Source: Chryseobacterium sp. G0162
GTDB lineage: Bacteria; Bacteroidota; Bacteroidia; Flavobacteriales; Weeksellaceae
Direction: 5' to 3'
Assembly: GCF_003815715.1 (NCBI RefSeq)
Contig: NZ_CP033922.1
Coordinates: 2,900,001-2,964,000 of the forward strand
DNA: 64,000 nucleotides
The notes beneath the pieces are model-generated. The model worked only from the letters and a program-made list of their open reading frames with translations. It searched no databases and was not told where the DNA came from. Positions 38,221-47,899 of the stretch are shown in pieces. The position numbers were made by a program, and so were the translations under genes. Positions within the stretch are counted from its first letter, which is position 1, and each line of letters starts with the position of its first letter.

Positions 38221-39681
38221 ATGTCTATTCATAACAAAATTGTAGAGACAGCCATCACTTTCGATGACGTTCTTCTAGTCCCTTCTTATTCAGAAGTTTT
38301 ACCTAACCAGGTTTCATTAAAATCAAGACTTACCGACAAAATCACGCTGAATGTTCCGATAGTTTCCGCTGCAATGGACACTGTTACTGAAGGTGATTTA
38401 GCAATTGCCCTGGCAAGAGTTGGAGGGTTAGGCTTTATCCACAAAAACATGACGATTGCCGAGCAGGCAGCACAGGTAAACCGTGTGAAACGTTCCGAAA
38501 ACGGAATGATCTCCGATCCGGTTACCCTTTCAAAAGACCACACTTTAGGACAGGCTAAAGAGATGATGGCTCAGTTCAAAATCTCAGGACTTCCTGTTGT
38601 GGATGCTGATAATGTTCTTATCGGAATTATTACCAACAGAGATGTAAAATATCAGGAGGATCTTGATATGAAAGTGGAGGAGATCATGACCAAAGAAAAC
38701 CTGATCACTTCAGACAAAGATACCAACCTTGAAAAAGCGAAAGAAATTCTTCTTAAAAGCAGAGTTGAAAAATTACCAATCGTAGATAAGGATAACAAGC
38801 TTGTAGGTTTAATTACGATTAAAGATATCGATAATCAACTTGAATATCCAAATGCCAACAAAGACCAGAGCGGTCGTCTTATCGTAGGGGCCGGAGTTGG
38901 AGTTGGAGAAGATACTTTAGACAGAATTGAAGCTTTAGTACAGGCTGGAGTGGATATTATTGCAATTGATTCTGCTCACGGACATTCTAAAGGTGTTTTA
39001 GATAAAATTTCTGAGATCAGAAAAGCCTATCCAAACTTAGATATCGTAGGAGGAAATATTGTAACGGCTGAAGCGGCTGCAGATCTAATCAAAGCAGGAG
39101 CTAACGTTCTTAAAGTAGGGGTTGGCCCAGGTTCTATCTGTACAACAAGAGTGGTTGCCGGAGTTGGAGTACCTCAGTTATCCGCTATTTACAATGTATA
39201 CGAATATGCTAAATCTCAAAACGTAACAGTAATTGCTGACGGTGGAATCAAGCTTTCAGGAGATATTGTAAAAGCTATTGCAAGTGGAGCAGGAGCAGTA
39301 ATGCTAGGTTCTCTTTTAGCAGGTACAGACGAAGCTCCGGGAGACGAAATTATTTTCCAGGGAAGAAAATTCAAGTCTTACCAAGGAATGGGAAGCCTTT
39401 CCGCAATGAAGAGAGGTGGAAAAGAAAGATATTTCCAGAGTGAAGCTAAAAAATTCGTTCCGGAAGGAATTGAAGGAAGAGTACCACACAAAGGGAAATT
39501 AGAAGATGTGATCTTCCAGTTAACCGGAGGTTTAAGAGCGGGTATGGGATACTGTGGAGCTAAAGATATTGAAACTTTACAGAAAGATTCCAAATTAGTA
39601 ATGATTACAGGAAGCGGATTGAAAGAATCGCACCCACATGATGTGATTATCACTCAGGAAGCTCCAAACTATTCTTTATAG
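38221..39681 (+). CDS. guaB: Inosine-5'-monophosphate dehydrogenase
   Basis: 486 residues, full length. It oxidises IMP to XMP with NAD, the committed step of GMP synthesis. Visible signatures: [14 protein letters not shown] at the N-terminus, SAAMDTVTE, two CBS modules (about 95-210, [20 protein letters not shown] and [19 protein letters not shown]), [11 protein letters not shown] with the catalytic Cys, [18 protein letters not shown] and MGSLSAM in the flap region. Own promoter and terminator, so single-gene unit. Confidence 0.98.
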   Translation: MSIHNKIVETAITFDDVLLVPSYSEVLPNQVSLKSRLTDKITLNVPIVSAAMDTVTEGDLAIALARVGGLGFIHKNMTIAEQAAQVNRVKRSENGMISDPVTLSKDHTLGQAKEMMAQFKISGLPVVDADNVLIGIITNRDVKYQEDLDMKVEEIMTKENLITSDKDTNLEKAKEILLKSRVEKLPIVDKDNKLVGLITIKDIDNQLEYPNANKDQSGRLIVGAGVGVGEDTLDRIEALVQAGVDIIAIDSAHGHSKGVLDKISEIRKAYPNLDIVGGNIVTAEAAADLIKAGANVLKVGVGPGSICTTRVVAGVGVPQLSAIYNVYEYAKSQNVTVIADGGIKLSGDIVKAIASGAGAVMLGSLLAGTDEAPGDEIIFQGRKFKSYQGMGSLSAMKRGGKERYFQSEAKKFVPEGIEGRVPHKGKLEDVIFQLTGGLRAGMGYCGAKDIETLQKDSKLVMITGSGLKESHPHDVIITQEAPNYSL

Positions 39682-39704
39682 AGAAAGAATATTCATAATA
39701 TAAA

Positions 39705-39733
39705 AGAAGCTGCACATCTGTGCGGCTTTTTTT
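39705..39733 (+). terminator. Terminator of guaB
   Basis: AGCTGCACA pairs with TGTGCGGCT (one G-U), then a seven-T run. Confidence 0.85.
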
Positions 39734-39991
39734 ATATTCAGATTCCTGAGTCTATTTTTTTAATGGCTTTAAAATTGTTAATCAAAATAAATAATTTATT
39801 TAATTAGTATCAAATAAGTTTTGATTCTTTTTGAAAATAAGTATTTAGAATTATGTAACAAAAATATATGTTTTCCGACTAACTATTGTGATTTTAAAAA
39901 TATGTTTGTTTTTTATATGTAGAAAATGAATGTAACTGATTGAAATGTGTTTGAAATCTAAAATTTAAAAACCTATTTAAAAATTATAGAA
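39734..39991. other. AT-rich intergenic region upstream of metalloprotease gene
   Basis: About 260 bp, strongly AT-rich, with no gene, repeat or clean TAnnTTTG box recognised. It must hold the promoter of the downstream T9SS metalloprotease. Confidence 0.4.
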
Positions 39992-41857
39992 ATGAAGAAA
40001 ACTTTCCTTTATGGAGCAGCGCTATTTTCGCTTTCGCTGTCTGCGCAGCAACAGCTGCCAAAACAGAAACTATGTGGATTTGACCAGCTTTTAGAACAGC
40101 AAGATAAAGAAAATCCAGGAGCAAGGGAAGCCCTTGAAAACATTGCAAGAAAAATTCAATTAGAACAGAAAAAAAATCCATCTGCCTTTAATAAAACGGT
40201 AAATGGAATTTATGAAATTCCAGTTGTTGTTCATGTAATTGAAGGGGGAGATGGTGGATTTAGCAGAACAAATGCACAGATTCAGACATGGATAGAGAAT
40301 GCTAATAAAATGTATGCAGGAACATATCCATGGCCTTCTAATGGCGTGCCGGCTGATTTTGGTACAGCAGCTGTATTCCCAATTAGATTAGTGCTGGCAA
40401 AAAGAACTCCACAATGTACGGAAACAACAGGTATTGTAAGATATAACGGAAGTTCTCTTCCTGGATATAGTACTTCTGGAATGGCTCAACAGACAGCTAA
40501 TGGTGCTACGAGAGCAGCTATTAAGGGATTAGCTCCACACTGGCCTGAATCTTCTTATTTCAATATTTATTTGATCAATATGTTTGATGGAGACCCTACT
40601 CCAAATGCCGGTTTAATGGGATTTGCTGCATTTCCGAATTCGCAGGATAGCCAATATGAATCTTTTATGAAGGCCGGAACTGTAAGTACTCTTCATGATA
40701 CAACTTTTGCTCATGAGTTTGGGCATGCTATGGGGCTATATCATACATTCCAGGGAGGAAATTATCAAGTAAGCAGTTCCAATGCTAACTATTGTCCACC
40801 TGCTACTACAGGAGATTGTACAAAAGATAATGATATGGTTTGCGATACGGAAAGAGCGGGGGCAGCTTATTTTGGTGTTCCACCTACAAATGCACAGACC
40901 AATCCTTGTACATCAACTAATTATCAGGGAGTACAGTATAATATGATGAATTATACAAATTCAATAGCACAGAAATTTACTCTTGGGCAAGGGGATAAAA
41001 TACAGGGATTGTTTATGTTACTTAGAAGTAGCTTGACGACCTCACCAGGTGGTACGCCAATTTCTACATCTACAGGATCTACTACACCTATAGCAGCTTG
41101 TGCTCCAACTGGTGTAACGAATATGGGAGATTATTTGATCGGTCCTACTTCTGTTAAACTAGGACAAATTAATAATGCTAGCTCAGGGCTATGGACTGGT
41201 GATCCTTCTTATTATGTAGATTATACCTTACAATCTTGTTTGAAAAACTCTCATACTACCTTAGCTGTTAATCAACCACAAACTATTGAGGTGGAAATTT
41301 TCCAAAATCCTCAGTTTGTAAGAGTTTGGATTGATTATAACAATAATGGTTTATTTGAAGAATCAGAATTAGTTGCCAGTGGAGATGATATTCAACTGGG
41401 TGCAGATTTAAGAGGACTTTTCACGGGAACATTTACTCCTCCTTCCACAGCGGTTATGAATACTCCTTTAAGAATGAGAGTGATAGCTGAAGGTTTTGAT
41501 GAGGGAGATCCAATAGCATTTGCAACTTGTGGGCAGTTAAACTATGGACAGGCAGAGGACTATTCTGTGACATTAGTTTCAAACCTTGGAACAAGCGAAA
41601 CAAAAGCTAATAATAATGATTTAGTGATTTATCCTAACCCGGTTGCTACTGGAGATAAGATTTTCATTAAAGCCAAAAATGGAAAGAATCTTAAAGTTTC
41701 AATTTCTGATATGGCAGGAAGAGTAGTGGCTAACCCAACCGTATCTCAGGAAGAAAATGGAGTTTATAAAGTAAGTCAACAACTTGAAAAAGGAGTTTAT
41801 ATGATTCAGGTTTCTAATGGAAAAGATAGTAAAACATCTAAGCTGATTATTAAATAA
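39992..41857 (+). CDS. M43-family zinc metalloprotease with T9SS sorting domain
   Basis: 621 residues: signal peptide (1-19), propeptide (about 20-75), and a pappalysin/cytophagalysin-type catalytic domain with HEFGHAMGLYH (His241, Glu242, His245, His251) and Met-turn MMNYT. A GEVED-type beta domain follows (about 380-530, RVWIDYNNNGLFEESELV and GQAEDYSVTL), then a type A T9SS C-terminal domain (about 545-621, LVIYPNPV...GVYMIQVSNG...SKLIIK). It is a secreted peptidase exported across the outer membrane by the type IX system. Family members often carry disulfides in the catalytic domain, consistent with the several Cys here. Confidence 0.95.
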   Translation: MKKTFLYGAALFSLSLSAQQQLPKQKLCGFDQLLEQQDKENPGAREALENIARKIQLEQKKNPSAFNKTVNGIYEIPVVVHVIEGGDGGFSRTNAQIQTWIENANKMYAGTYPWPSNGVPADFGTAAVFPIRLVLAKRTPQCTETTGIVRYNGSSLPGYSTSGMAQQTANGATRAAIKGLAPHWPESSYFNIYLINMFDGDPTPNAGLMGFAAFPNSQDSQYESFMKAGTVSTLHDTTFAHEFGHAMGLYHTFQGGNYQVSSSNANYCPPATTGDCTKDNDMVCDTERAGAAYFGVPPTNAQTNPCTSTNYQGVQYNMMNYTNSIAQKFTLGQGDKIQGLFMLLRSSLTTSPGGTPISTSTGSTTPIAACAPTGVTNMGDYLIGPTSVKLGQINNASSGLWTGDPSYYVDYTLQSCLKNSHTTLAVNQPQTIEVEIFQNPQFVRVWIDYNNNGLFEESELVASGDDIQLGADLRGLFTGTFTPPSTAVMNTPLRMRVIAEGFDEGDPIAFATCGQLNYGQAEDYSVTLVSNLGTSETKANNNDLVIYPNPVATGDKIFIKAKNGKNLKVSISDMAGRVVANPTVSQEENGVYKVSQQLEKGVYMIQVSNGKDSKTSKLIIK

Positions 41858-41880
41858 CTTTACTAAATTAAATAAATATA

Positions 41881-41909
41881 CATGCCTCCAGTAAATGGGG
41901 GCATTTTTT
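41881..41909 (+). terminator. Terminator of the metalloprotease gene
   Basis: ATGCCTCCA pairs with TGGGGGCAT (one G-U), followed by a T-run that reaches the end of the convergent KTSC gene. Confidence 0.82.
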
Positions 41910-42105
41910 ATTTTAATTTTTTATAACTGAATCTACGTTTGATAACCGAATTCAAAAATTTCCCCTTGGAAGATGCCTTACCAAAGTCTTCAGCAATATG
42001 GGAAGGTACCTTAAAATAATCATACACCGCTCCGGACTGATAGAAAATTCTTATTATTTCAGTTTCCGGAAAATAGATAAAATGATTGATAACACTGGAT
42101 GGCAT
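41908..42105 (-). CDS. KTSC-domain protein
   Basis: 65 residues, almost entirely one KTSC domain: MPSSVINHFIYFPETEIIRIFYQSGAVYDYFKVP with a later SKGKFLNSVIKRRFSYKKL. KTSC domains are small, possibly nucleic-acid-linked modules often fused to Lys-tRNA synthetases or standing alone; function unresolved. The stop overlaps the terminator of the convergent metalloprotease gene. Confidence 0.85.
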   Translation of the reverse strand: MPSSVINHFIYFPETEIIRIFYQSGAVYDYFKVPSHIAEDFGKASSKGKFLNSVIKRRFSYKKLK

Positions 42106-42145
42106 ATTCTATGTCCAGCAAAAAATATTCCCTAAAAATGAAATA

Positions 42146-42172
42146 AAAAGGCTTCCGGAAATTCCGAAAGCC
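42146..42172 (-). terminator. Second terminator downstream of AAA-M41 gene
   Basis: Minus-strand stem GGCTTTCGGAA/TTCCGGAAGCC (one G-U), then TTTTTATTTC. Confidence 0.75.
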
Positions 42173-42200
42173 ATTATTGATTTTTACTAGTATAAATTTA

Positions 42201-42236
42201 AAAAGAAAAACCCTTTCAGATTGAACTAAAAGGGTT
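42201..42236 (-). terminator. Terminator of the DUF4407/AAA-M41 operon
   Basis: Minus-strand AACCCTTT/AAAGGGTT stem followed by TTTTCTTTTT. Confidence 0.75.
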
Positions 42237-42277
42237 GAATTTATTAATGGACTTTGCTGTTTCTATAGATATTTTCT

Positions 42278-44170
42278 CTAGGAATTCAGCAAATCATGAT
42301 AATTGGTAATATGTAGATATCCTTCTTCTTTGATACTGACCTCTAATTGATGTTTGACCGCTATATCGTAAATTTCTTTTGGAGACATACTTCCTTTTTT
42401 ACTAAGGGTTTTGCTCATATTTTTAAGCAAATCAAGATGTAGAATCAGATCTTCTCTTGTTTTTTGTACGAGTTCCTGCATCAGTGTTTCGATTCTTTCG
42501 TCGGTGATGTGCTGCTGCATACGATGAGGATAGGCTTCCAGATTATAAGCAGCCTGATACTCTTCTTCAAAACCGTATTTTCTGATGAAATCAATGACAA
42601 GGCTTGTTGCCTGCTCCCTGTCGTGGCTTCTGCCGATACTGGCATGCTGGTTTCCAAAAATAATTTCTTCAGCAATTCCTCCTGCCAGATAGATTTTGAT
42701 TCTGTTTAGAATACTTTCCTTGGTATCATGAATTTGATGTGGGAAAGTAAAACCGGCTGCATAACTGCTTGCTACTTTGCTTTTAAGCTGTAGTGGGGCA
42801 AAACCTGTATACAGCATATAAGAAACGGCATGCCCGCATTCATGAACACTGATATTGGCCACTGCATCCTGTTGATTAGCCTGACGTATACTGTCGATTC
42901 TGCCTAGATATGGAATTTCAATAGTTCGGGAACCCATCTTTCCGGTAATAATCTTTTTATCCTGGAGATAATCGATTTCGATATTTTTATCCTGGAGATA
43001 ATCGATTTCGATATTTTTATCTTCATGGATAATGGCTTCAAACAGAAATTTGCTGAGGTTAGTGTCTAAAATATCCACAACGCTGCTGAATACTGGACGC
43101 ACTCCCTGAACCGGAAAAACTCCGTTTCTGTATATCAGTTCATTGATGGCTTTATTTATTTTTAAAGAAACCCCGAATTTCGTTTTGGTTTTATGCTTCA
43201 GGTTATTGATTTCCCGTTGGATAAGCTTATGAAAATCCTCAGTTTTTAATGAAAAATAAATTAAATGAATATTCCCGAATCTTGCTACCTGTTCAGGGCG
43301 AAACTTTCTGGCTAAAGCATTTTTAATATCAACTACCGTTATTTTTTTTGTGAAAGCATGGTAAATATTGGCATCCACATCTGCCTCACTGGTTTCTCTT
43401 GACATCTGAAACGCTTCGTCCAGGTTTCCACTAATAATGATAAGCATTTTGCTGTAATCTACGGGTTCATAGATTTTCTTTTCTTTCTGCTTTTTGCGGA
43501 TCAGCTTAATCATATCTTCCTCTTTCATATCAATGATGCTCATGACATCATCATCCATGCTGAGGTATTTTTTTAATTCTTTGGCATCCCACAGGTTCAG
43601 ATATGGATTTTCATCCAGCTCCGTTTCTCCGTTCTGCTTTCGTCTGTCATTTTCTTTTTTTCGGAAAAGATAGGAGAATAGATAATGTTCAAGATCTTCC
43701 CGTTCTCTTTTGCTCAAACGCCCATCACTCAAAAGCTCCCAAAAATCAGTGAACTTGGTTTGAGGAACCGGAATACCATCCGGATCTATGGTATTGATAC
43801 GCTGGATCTCATCAAAAAGAGCAATGCTTGGTTTCTCATCACTTAATCCATTAGTTTGTAAGATGTCTGAAACACTTTTGCTCCAAGATGTTTCATCTGT
43901 ATTGCTTAATTCAATTTCCACAAAACGATTTTGAAAATCAAGAAAACGAACCATCTTCCTCACCAGGTCCGTTTTTCCTACTCCGGTCATTCCCCATAAA
44001 TTGATTACCACGGGACGGGTTAAGATCTCAGGCATCAGATACCAGATCTGGATATATTCCATGATATCATCGATGATCTTATCTATACCAATGAATTCTT
44101 TTTTTAGATAAGCTTTACAATCGTCCAGCTTTTTCTTTTTCTTCCGAATTTCTTCTTTATCAATAATCAT
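42278..44170 (-). CDS. AAA+ ATPase fused to M41 (FtsH-type) metalloprotease
   Basis: 630 residues from ATG at 44170. A GTG at 44185 (TAGTG overlap with the upstream stop) would add five residues. The N-terminal AAA+ domain has Walker A GMTGVGKT (near residue 62), Walker B IALFDEIQ, ISGNLDEAF (sensor region), and a ClpB-like small domain with FRPEQVARFGNIHLIYF and GVFPVQGVRPVFSSVV. The C-terminal half is M41-like: HECGH (near 443), GGIAEEIIFG, and SHDREQAT with the third zinc ligand Asp, as in FtsH. FtsH pairs M41 with a different AAA type and its own membrane helices. Here the membrane part is probably the DUF4407 partner. Likely an ATP-driven membrane-associated protease. Confidence 0.85.
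   Translation of the reverse strand: MIIDKEEIRKKKKKLDDCKAYLKKEFIGIDKIIDDIMEYIQIWYLMPEILTRPVVINLWGMTGVGKTDLVRKMVRFLDFQNRFVEIELSNTDETSWSKSVSDILQTNGLSDEKPSIALFDEIQRINTIDPDGIPVPQTKFTDFWELLSDGRLSKREREDLEHYLFSYLFRKKENDRRKQNGETELDENPYLNLWDAKELKKYLSMDDDVMSIIDMKEEDMIKLIRKKQKEKKIYEPVDYSKMLIIISGNLDEAFQMSRETSEADVDANIYHAFTKKITVVDIKNALARKFRPEQVARFGNIHLIYFSLKTEDFHKLIQREINNLKHKTKTKFGVSLKINKAINELIYRNGVFPVQGVRPVFSSVVDILDTNLSKFLFEAIIHEDKNIEIDYLQDKNIEIDYLQDKKIITGKMGSRTIEIPYLGRIDSIRQANQQDAVANISVHECGHAVSYMLYTGFAPLQLKSKVASSYAAGFTFPHQIHDTKESILNRIKIYLAGGIAEEIIFGNQHASIGRSHDREQATSLVIDFIRKYGFEEEYQAAYNLEAYPHRMQQHITDERIETLMQELVQKTREDLILHLDLLKNMSKTLSKKGSMSPKEIYDIAVKHQLEVSIKEEGYLHITNYHDLLNS
42961..43020 (-). repeat. Exact 30-bp in-frame tandem duplication
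   Basis: 42961-42990 and 42991-43020 are identical, giving the repeated peptide DKNIEIDYLQ twice within the AAA-M41 protein, between the ATPase and protease halves. Perfect identity implies a recent event. Confidence 0.95.
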
Positions 44171-44184
44171 GGATGAAAAATACA

Positions 44185-45258
44185 CTATTTTTTTAGATTA
44201 TCCTTAAAATCCTCAACCCTGAAATCAGTCAGAGCATTTCCTTTTTCAATTTTTTCCTTAGAATAGAGCCTGAAGTCATTTTCCGTTTTTTCCAGGAGAT
44301 AATCATAAGGGCCTACATGGGAAATGAGTTTTACCAGAACGGGAGAGATTTCAAGACAGATAAAAAGTCCCATGATAAAGGTAGCTGCCAGTCCTATAAT
44401 AGCAGAGTTTTTACCCAATTCATCCAGGGCCTGAAGTCGAGCTGCAAATCCATTAAACTTATCTTCAAAGGTTTCTGTAGATTTTCTTTCGGTTTCAAGA
44501 TTGGTATAGACTTTTGAGATCTCTTTATCCAGATACTCTAGTCTTGGAGCTACCTGTTTCTGATAATTCTCAAGATCTTGTCTGCGCTGCTCCTTCAACT
44601 GTTGTTTACGTTTGGCATTAGGTCCATATCCTTCTTTTCCACTGGTTAAACCAGACTCTTTTCCCAGAATTTCCTTTTCAAGTTCTACAGATGCAGAATC
44701 GTACGATTGCTGATATAAAGCTGTTTTTTCTGCAATCTGTTTCTTCTCAGTTTCAAAAGGACCGCTTTGCTGAAGAATTCTTCCGGTCATTTCACCCTGA
44801 AGCTGTTTTTTATTCCTTTGAATAATGGTGTTTAATTGCTTATTTACCTCCTTTTCAAAGATTTTAAGTTCTAACGGTTTTGAAATGATAATCCCTAGAA
44901 ATGTTGCGAGGATTAAACGGGGAATAGACATCAGGATCTGATTCCACCATGTCCCGGTTTTTTTGATGGAAGACACAATGTATCGGTCAAGGTTAAAAAT
45001 CATTAACCCCCACAGAATTCCAAATCCTATGGATGCCCAGATATCATCAAATACGGTATACATAGCATAACCTGCAGAAAGAGTGGCAAACACTGCCGTG
45101 AAAAGTACAATTCCCCCGATACCGGAAAATTTATTCCATTCACTTGGGGTCTTCCTTAAAATATGGATGTTCCCTCCGGAGCATACCATCAGGAATTTCT
45201 GGAACCAGTTTATTTTATGATTCGGTTGATTTATAGTTTGTTGGTTTGTTTTCATCAT
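44185..45258 (-). CDS. DUF4407 membrane protein, partner of AAA-M41 protease
   Basis: 357 residues from the first ATG (MMKTNQQ; an upstream TTG lies in the promoter box). Four membrane segments: about 44-68, 75-95, 110-130 and 285-305. Between the third and fourth lies a charged coiled-coil stretch of about 150 residues (QLNTIIQRNKKQLQGEM to FEDKFNGFAARL), facing one side of the membrane. DUF4407 proteins are uncharacterised. The stop overlaps the possible GTG of the AAA-M41 gene, so the two are translationally coupled and may form one complex. TACCTTTG promoter directly upstream. Confidence 0.87.
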   Translation of the reverse strand: MMKTNQQTINQPNHKINWFQKFLMVCSGGNIHILRKTPSEWNKFSGIGGIVLFTAVFATLSAGYAMYTVFDDIWASIGFGILWGLMIFNLDRYIVSSIKKTGTWWNQILMSIPRLILATFLGIIISKPLELKIFEKEVNKQLNTIIQRNKKQLQGEMTGRILQQSGPFETEKKQIAEKTALYQQSYDSASVELEKEILGKESGLTSGKEGYGPNAKRKQQLKEQRRQDLENYQKQVAPRLEYLDKEISKVYTNLETERKSTETFEDKFNGFAARLQALDELGKNSAIIGLAATFIMGLFICLEISPVLVKLISHVGPYDYLLEKTENDFRLYSKEKIEKGNALTDFRVEDFKDNLKK

Positions 45259-45270
45259 AGAAAATTTATA

Positions 45271-45278
45271 CAAAGGTA
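45271..45278 (-). promoter_or_regulatory. -7 element TACCTTTG of the DUF4407/AAA-M41 operon
   Basis: TAnnTTTG match 12 bp before the ATG at 45258, which explains the false TTG start of the longer frame. Confidence 0.6.
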
Positions 45279-45470
45279 GTATTAAAAATCATACCAATGT
45301 AAAAGATAGTATTATGTTTTACCAAGTAATTTAAACATTGGCTTCAAATAGCTTATTGTCACTGTGGTTTATGAATAAAAAAATATTATTTTTAAACAAA
45401 TTAAAGTACAAAGTGAAAAGCTAATTAAAAGAGAAAGAAAAATAATCTCTTTCTAAATTTTTATACTACG

Positions 45471-45935
45471 ATGAAACCAATTATACTTTCTTTTTTTATT
45501 CTGGTGTCTATTGCCTGCTTAGGCCAGGAAAAGCAAACTGAATTTATTTATAAATTTCATATTGATAATATTAATAAAGGAGAGGTAATTCTTGAAATTG
45601 AAAATTTCAAGAAAGCATGGATTAGGGTTTCTGATCATATTGATAATAATGCTTTGGTGGTGACAGCATTTCAAAAAAGTGATGCTGAAGATGGGCCATA
45701 TAAAGATGTTGATTTTCCAAAGAAGCATTTTGATTGTTTTATGGAGCCATGTTTCCCCTATATGTTTTTACTAAAAAAGAATAAGACAAAACAATATAAG
45801 TTCGATATATTTAGTACTTCTCCTCTAGAAAAAAATAAGTGGTATCGTTTTAAAGTCTCTTTAGAAACGAAGATCTGTAAAGATTGCAGCTATATAAGTA
45901 GTGAGTGGATTTATTTTAAAAGGTCATTAAATTGA
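45471..45935 (+). CDS. Secreted hypothetical protein
   Basis: 154 residues with signal peptide (MKPIILSFFILVSIACLGQ). Cys residues occur in a CFMEPCFPYM and a CKDCSYISSEW segment, possible disulfide or metal pairs. AT-rich. No family recognised. It is followed by a lipoprotein of similar style, and both may be one small unit. Confidence 0.75.
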   Translation: MKPIILSFFILVSIACLGQEKQTEFIYKFHIDNINKGEVILEIENFKKAWIRVSDHIDNNALVVTAFQKSDAEDGPYKDVDFPKKHFDCFMEPCFPYMFLLKKNKTKQYKFDIFSTSPLEKNKWYRFKVSLETKICKDCSYISSEWIYFKRSLN

Positions 45936-45994
45936 TTCTGAAAGAAATTTTTTGACGTGATATTTCCGAATTATTATAAAAAATATTGAAAAGT

Positions 45995-46651
45995 ATGAAA
46001 CTGATTGTATTACTGATCGTCTTTACAGTGTCCTTTACCTGCACTCGAAAAGAAGTAAAACTTAAATTTTGTGATGCAGTATATCACACCAATCAGAATT
46101 CCTGTTTTGTACTTAAAAATAATACGGATGTAAAATATATTTTTTATCCACCTTCATTTGTTGACCACGAAAAATGGGGCTATTTGGGAGGACGTGTATG
46201 GATTACTGATAAGGAAGGAAAAGAGCCTGTTGTCCATACAGCTTATATTAATAAGGGCACACCTACGGGAAAAGAAATGGATCAGTTTATACTCAATGAG
46301 CACAAAGATTCTTTACTATGGAAAAAATTATTGGTTCAGGGGCTTCAGGTTGATTACTGGGGAGCAAAGAATCACAAGGTAATTACCAAAACAAAATTTG
46401 TCTTGACTCCTGGCGCTGAAAAGAAATTTCCAAAGAAAATTTCAATTTTTAAAAAAGATCTTGAGTCTTCAGGTACTTATTATAGTTTTGATAAAAAAAA
46501 GAAATATTTTATTCAAATTGAGTTAAACTTTGACAGTACTGAGATAAAAAAGTGCCTGCCAACAGGACAATTAGATTCCCTGAAAAAAAACAATATTAAA
46601 ATATTTCATGGTATTCTAAAAACAAAGAAAATTCCAATAGTATTAGACTGA
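45995..46651 (+). CDS. Hypothetical lipoprotein
   Basis: 218 residues from ATG at 45995 (upstream TTG ignored). Signal ends VSFTC with the lipidation Cys. The mature part has a CDAVYHTNQNSCFVLKN segment that resembles an Ig-type strand pair. No domain recognised. Convergent with ruvC, 13 bp between the stops. Confidence 0.75.
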   Translation: MKLIVLLIVFTVSFTCTRKEVKLKFCDAVYHTNQNSCFVLKNNTDVKYIFYPPSFVDHEKWGYLGGRVWITDKEGKEPVVHTAYINKGTPTGKEMDQFILNEHKDSLLWKKLLVQGLQVDYWGAKNHKVITKTKFVLTPGAEKKFPKKISIFKKDLESSGTYYSFDKKKKYFIQIELNFDSTEIKKCLPTGQLDSLKKNNIKIFHGILKTKKIPIVLD

Positions 46652-46664
46652 TAATGAAAATGGT

Positions 46665-47219
46665 TTATTTAAGTCTATCCGGATTCTGTTTTAAAAAGCT
46701 ATCCCATCCGGAATACGATTTTGTATCCGTAATGGTTCCGGAATTAAAATGATGACATACCGCCACGGCAAGACCATCGGAAGCATCTAAATATTTTGTT
46801 GGAAATTCCTTTAGTTTAAAAAGATTCTGAAGCATTCCTGCTACCTGTTCTTTACTGGCATTCCCATTTCCGGTAATGGCCATTTTAATCTTTTTAGGAG
46901 AATATTCAGTGATGGGAACATTTCTGTACAGGCTGGCAGCCATAGCTACTCCCTGTGCGCGTCCCAATTTCAGCATACTCTGTACATTTTTTCCAAAGAA
47001 AGGTGCTTCAAGCGCTACTTCGTCAGGGTGATATTCGTCAATTAATGCTAGTGTTTTTTCAAAAATATATTTTAGTTTGGTCTCGTGGTTGGGATATTTT
47101 TTTAGAATCAGTTCATGAAGGGCAATCATTTCCATTTTACCTTTTTTAACGGAAATAAGACCAAATCCCATCACCGTTGTTCCGGGATCAATACCTAAAA
47201 TTATCTTCTCTGCAATCAT
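46665..47219 (-). CDS. ruvC: Holliday junction resolvase RuvC
   Basis: 184 residues, usual length. It cleaves four-way junctions made during recombination, in complex with RuvAB. Catalytic acids are in place: Asp11 (GIDPGTT), Glu71 (LEAPFFGKN) and the C-terminal DASDGLAVAVCHH with Asp145/Asp148. The segment SPKKIKMAITGNGNASKEQV matches the DNA-binding stretch. Very short leader: a TATCTTTG box ends 6 bp before the ATG, so the mRNA may be nearly leaderless. Confidence 0.97.
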   Translation of the reverse strand: MIAEKIILGIDPGTTVMGFGLISVKKGKMEMIALHELILKKYPNHETKLKYIFEKTLALIDEYHPDEVALEAPFFGKNVQSMLKLGRAQGVAMAASLYRNVPITEYSPKKIKMAITGNGNASKEQVAGMLQNLFKLKEFPTKYLDASDGLAVAVCHHFNSGTITDTKSYSGWDSFLKQNPDRLK

Positions 47220-47224
47220 TGGGT

Positions 47225-47232
47225 CAAAGATA
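47225..47232 (-). promoter_or_regulatory. -7 element TATCTTTG of ruvC
   Basis: TAnnTTTG match only 6 bp before the ruvC ATG. Confidence 0.55.
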
Positions 47233-47338
47233 GGACTTTATAAGATAATAATGAGAAGGAAGACGAATAGATAAGAGACAAAAAGATCATAGAAGGAAAC
47301 TGTGACCTCTAAGAATTGAGAATAAGTAAGGAGCTTTT

Positions 47339-47869
47339 TTATTGCACTTCCGTAAAGGCTTTCTCTGCAATAGGAACCCATTTCCCATCATGTCGTAATA
47401 ATAGGATTTTACTAACTAAAAATTTAGTTTTATATTCTGTATGTTCATATTTTTCCCAGGCTTTAAGATAATTTTCCCAGGTTAGATCTCTGTATCCTAC
47501 GGTCACATGTGGAGTAAAAGAATATTTTGAAAAATTGAACTGCTGCTTTACCCTGTTATAAAGATCTGTTAAATGAGTATTGTTTTCAGGATGTACAAAG
47601 ATCACCGGATTTTGAGGATTGGGAAAACTTCCAAAACCATTCAATTCAATTTCAAATGGTAGCAGATTGGTATCAATTTTCTGAAATGCAATGTGAATAT
47701 CTTCTTCTAATTCCAGTTCTCTGGAGAAAGGAGGAAAGAGAGTGATGTGAGCTTCATTTTTTAACGCCTTAGAGTTTCCATAAGAAAAAGCCAGATCTTT
47801 TTTAAAAGTCCTTATCTCCTCAATGATTTCTTCTGGTGGGTAAATGGCGATAAAGTACATTTTTTTCAT
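47339..47869 (-). CDS. 2'-5' RNA ligase-like (LigT/2H phosphoesterase) protein
   Basis: 176 residues from ATG at 47869 (MKKMYFIAIYPP). The two H-x-T/S-x motifs of the 2H phosphoesterase fold are HITL (near 47) and HVTVG (near 130). Members act on 2'-5' or cyclic phosphates of RNA or nucleotides; the physiological substrate here is unknown. Divergent from the PadR operon, with the shared upstream region holding the PadR-type inverted repeat. Confidence 0.88.
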   Translation of the reverse strand: MKKMYFIAIYPPEEIIEEIRTFKKDLAFSYGNSKALKNEAHITLFPPFSRELELEEDIHIAFQKIDTNLLPFEIELNGFGSFPNPQNPVIFVHPENNTHLTDLYNRVKQQFNFSKYSFTPHVTVGYRDLTWENYLKAWEKYEHTEYKTKFLVSKILLLRHDGKWVPIAEKAFTEVQ

Positions 47870-47899
47870 AATGAAAATTAAGAATTTTAAAATAAATTT

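Noticed and set aside
42961..43020. CRISPR array
   Set aside because: Only two adjacent identical 30-bp units without spacers, in frame in a coding gene.
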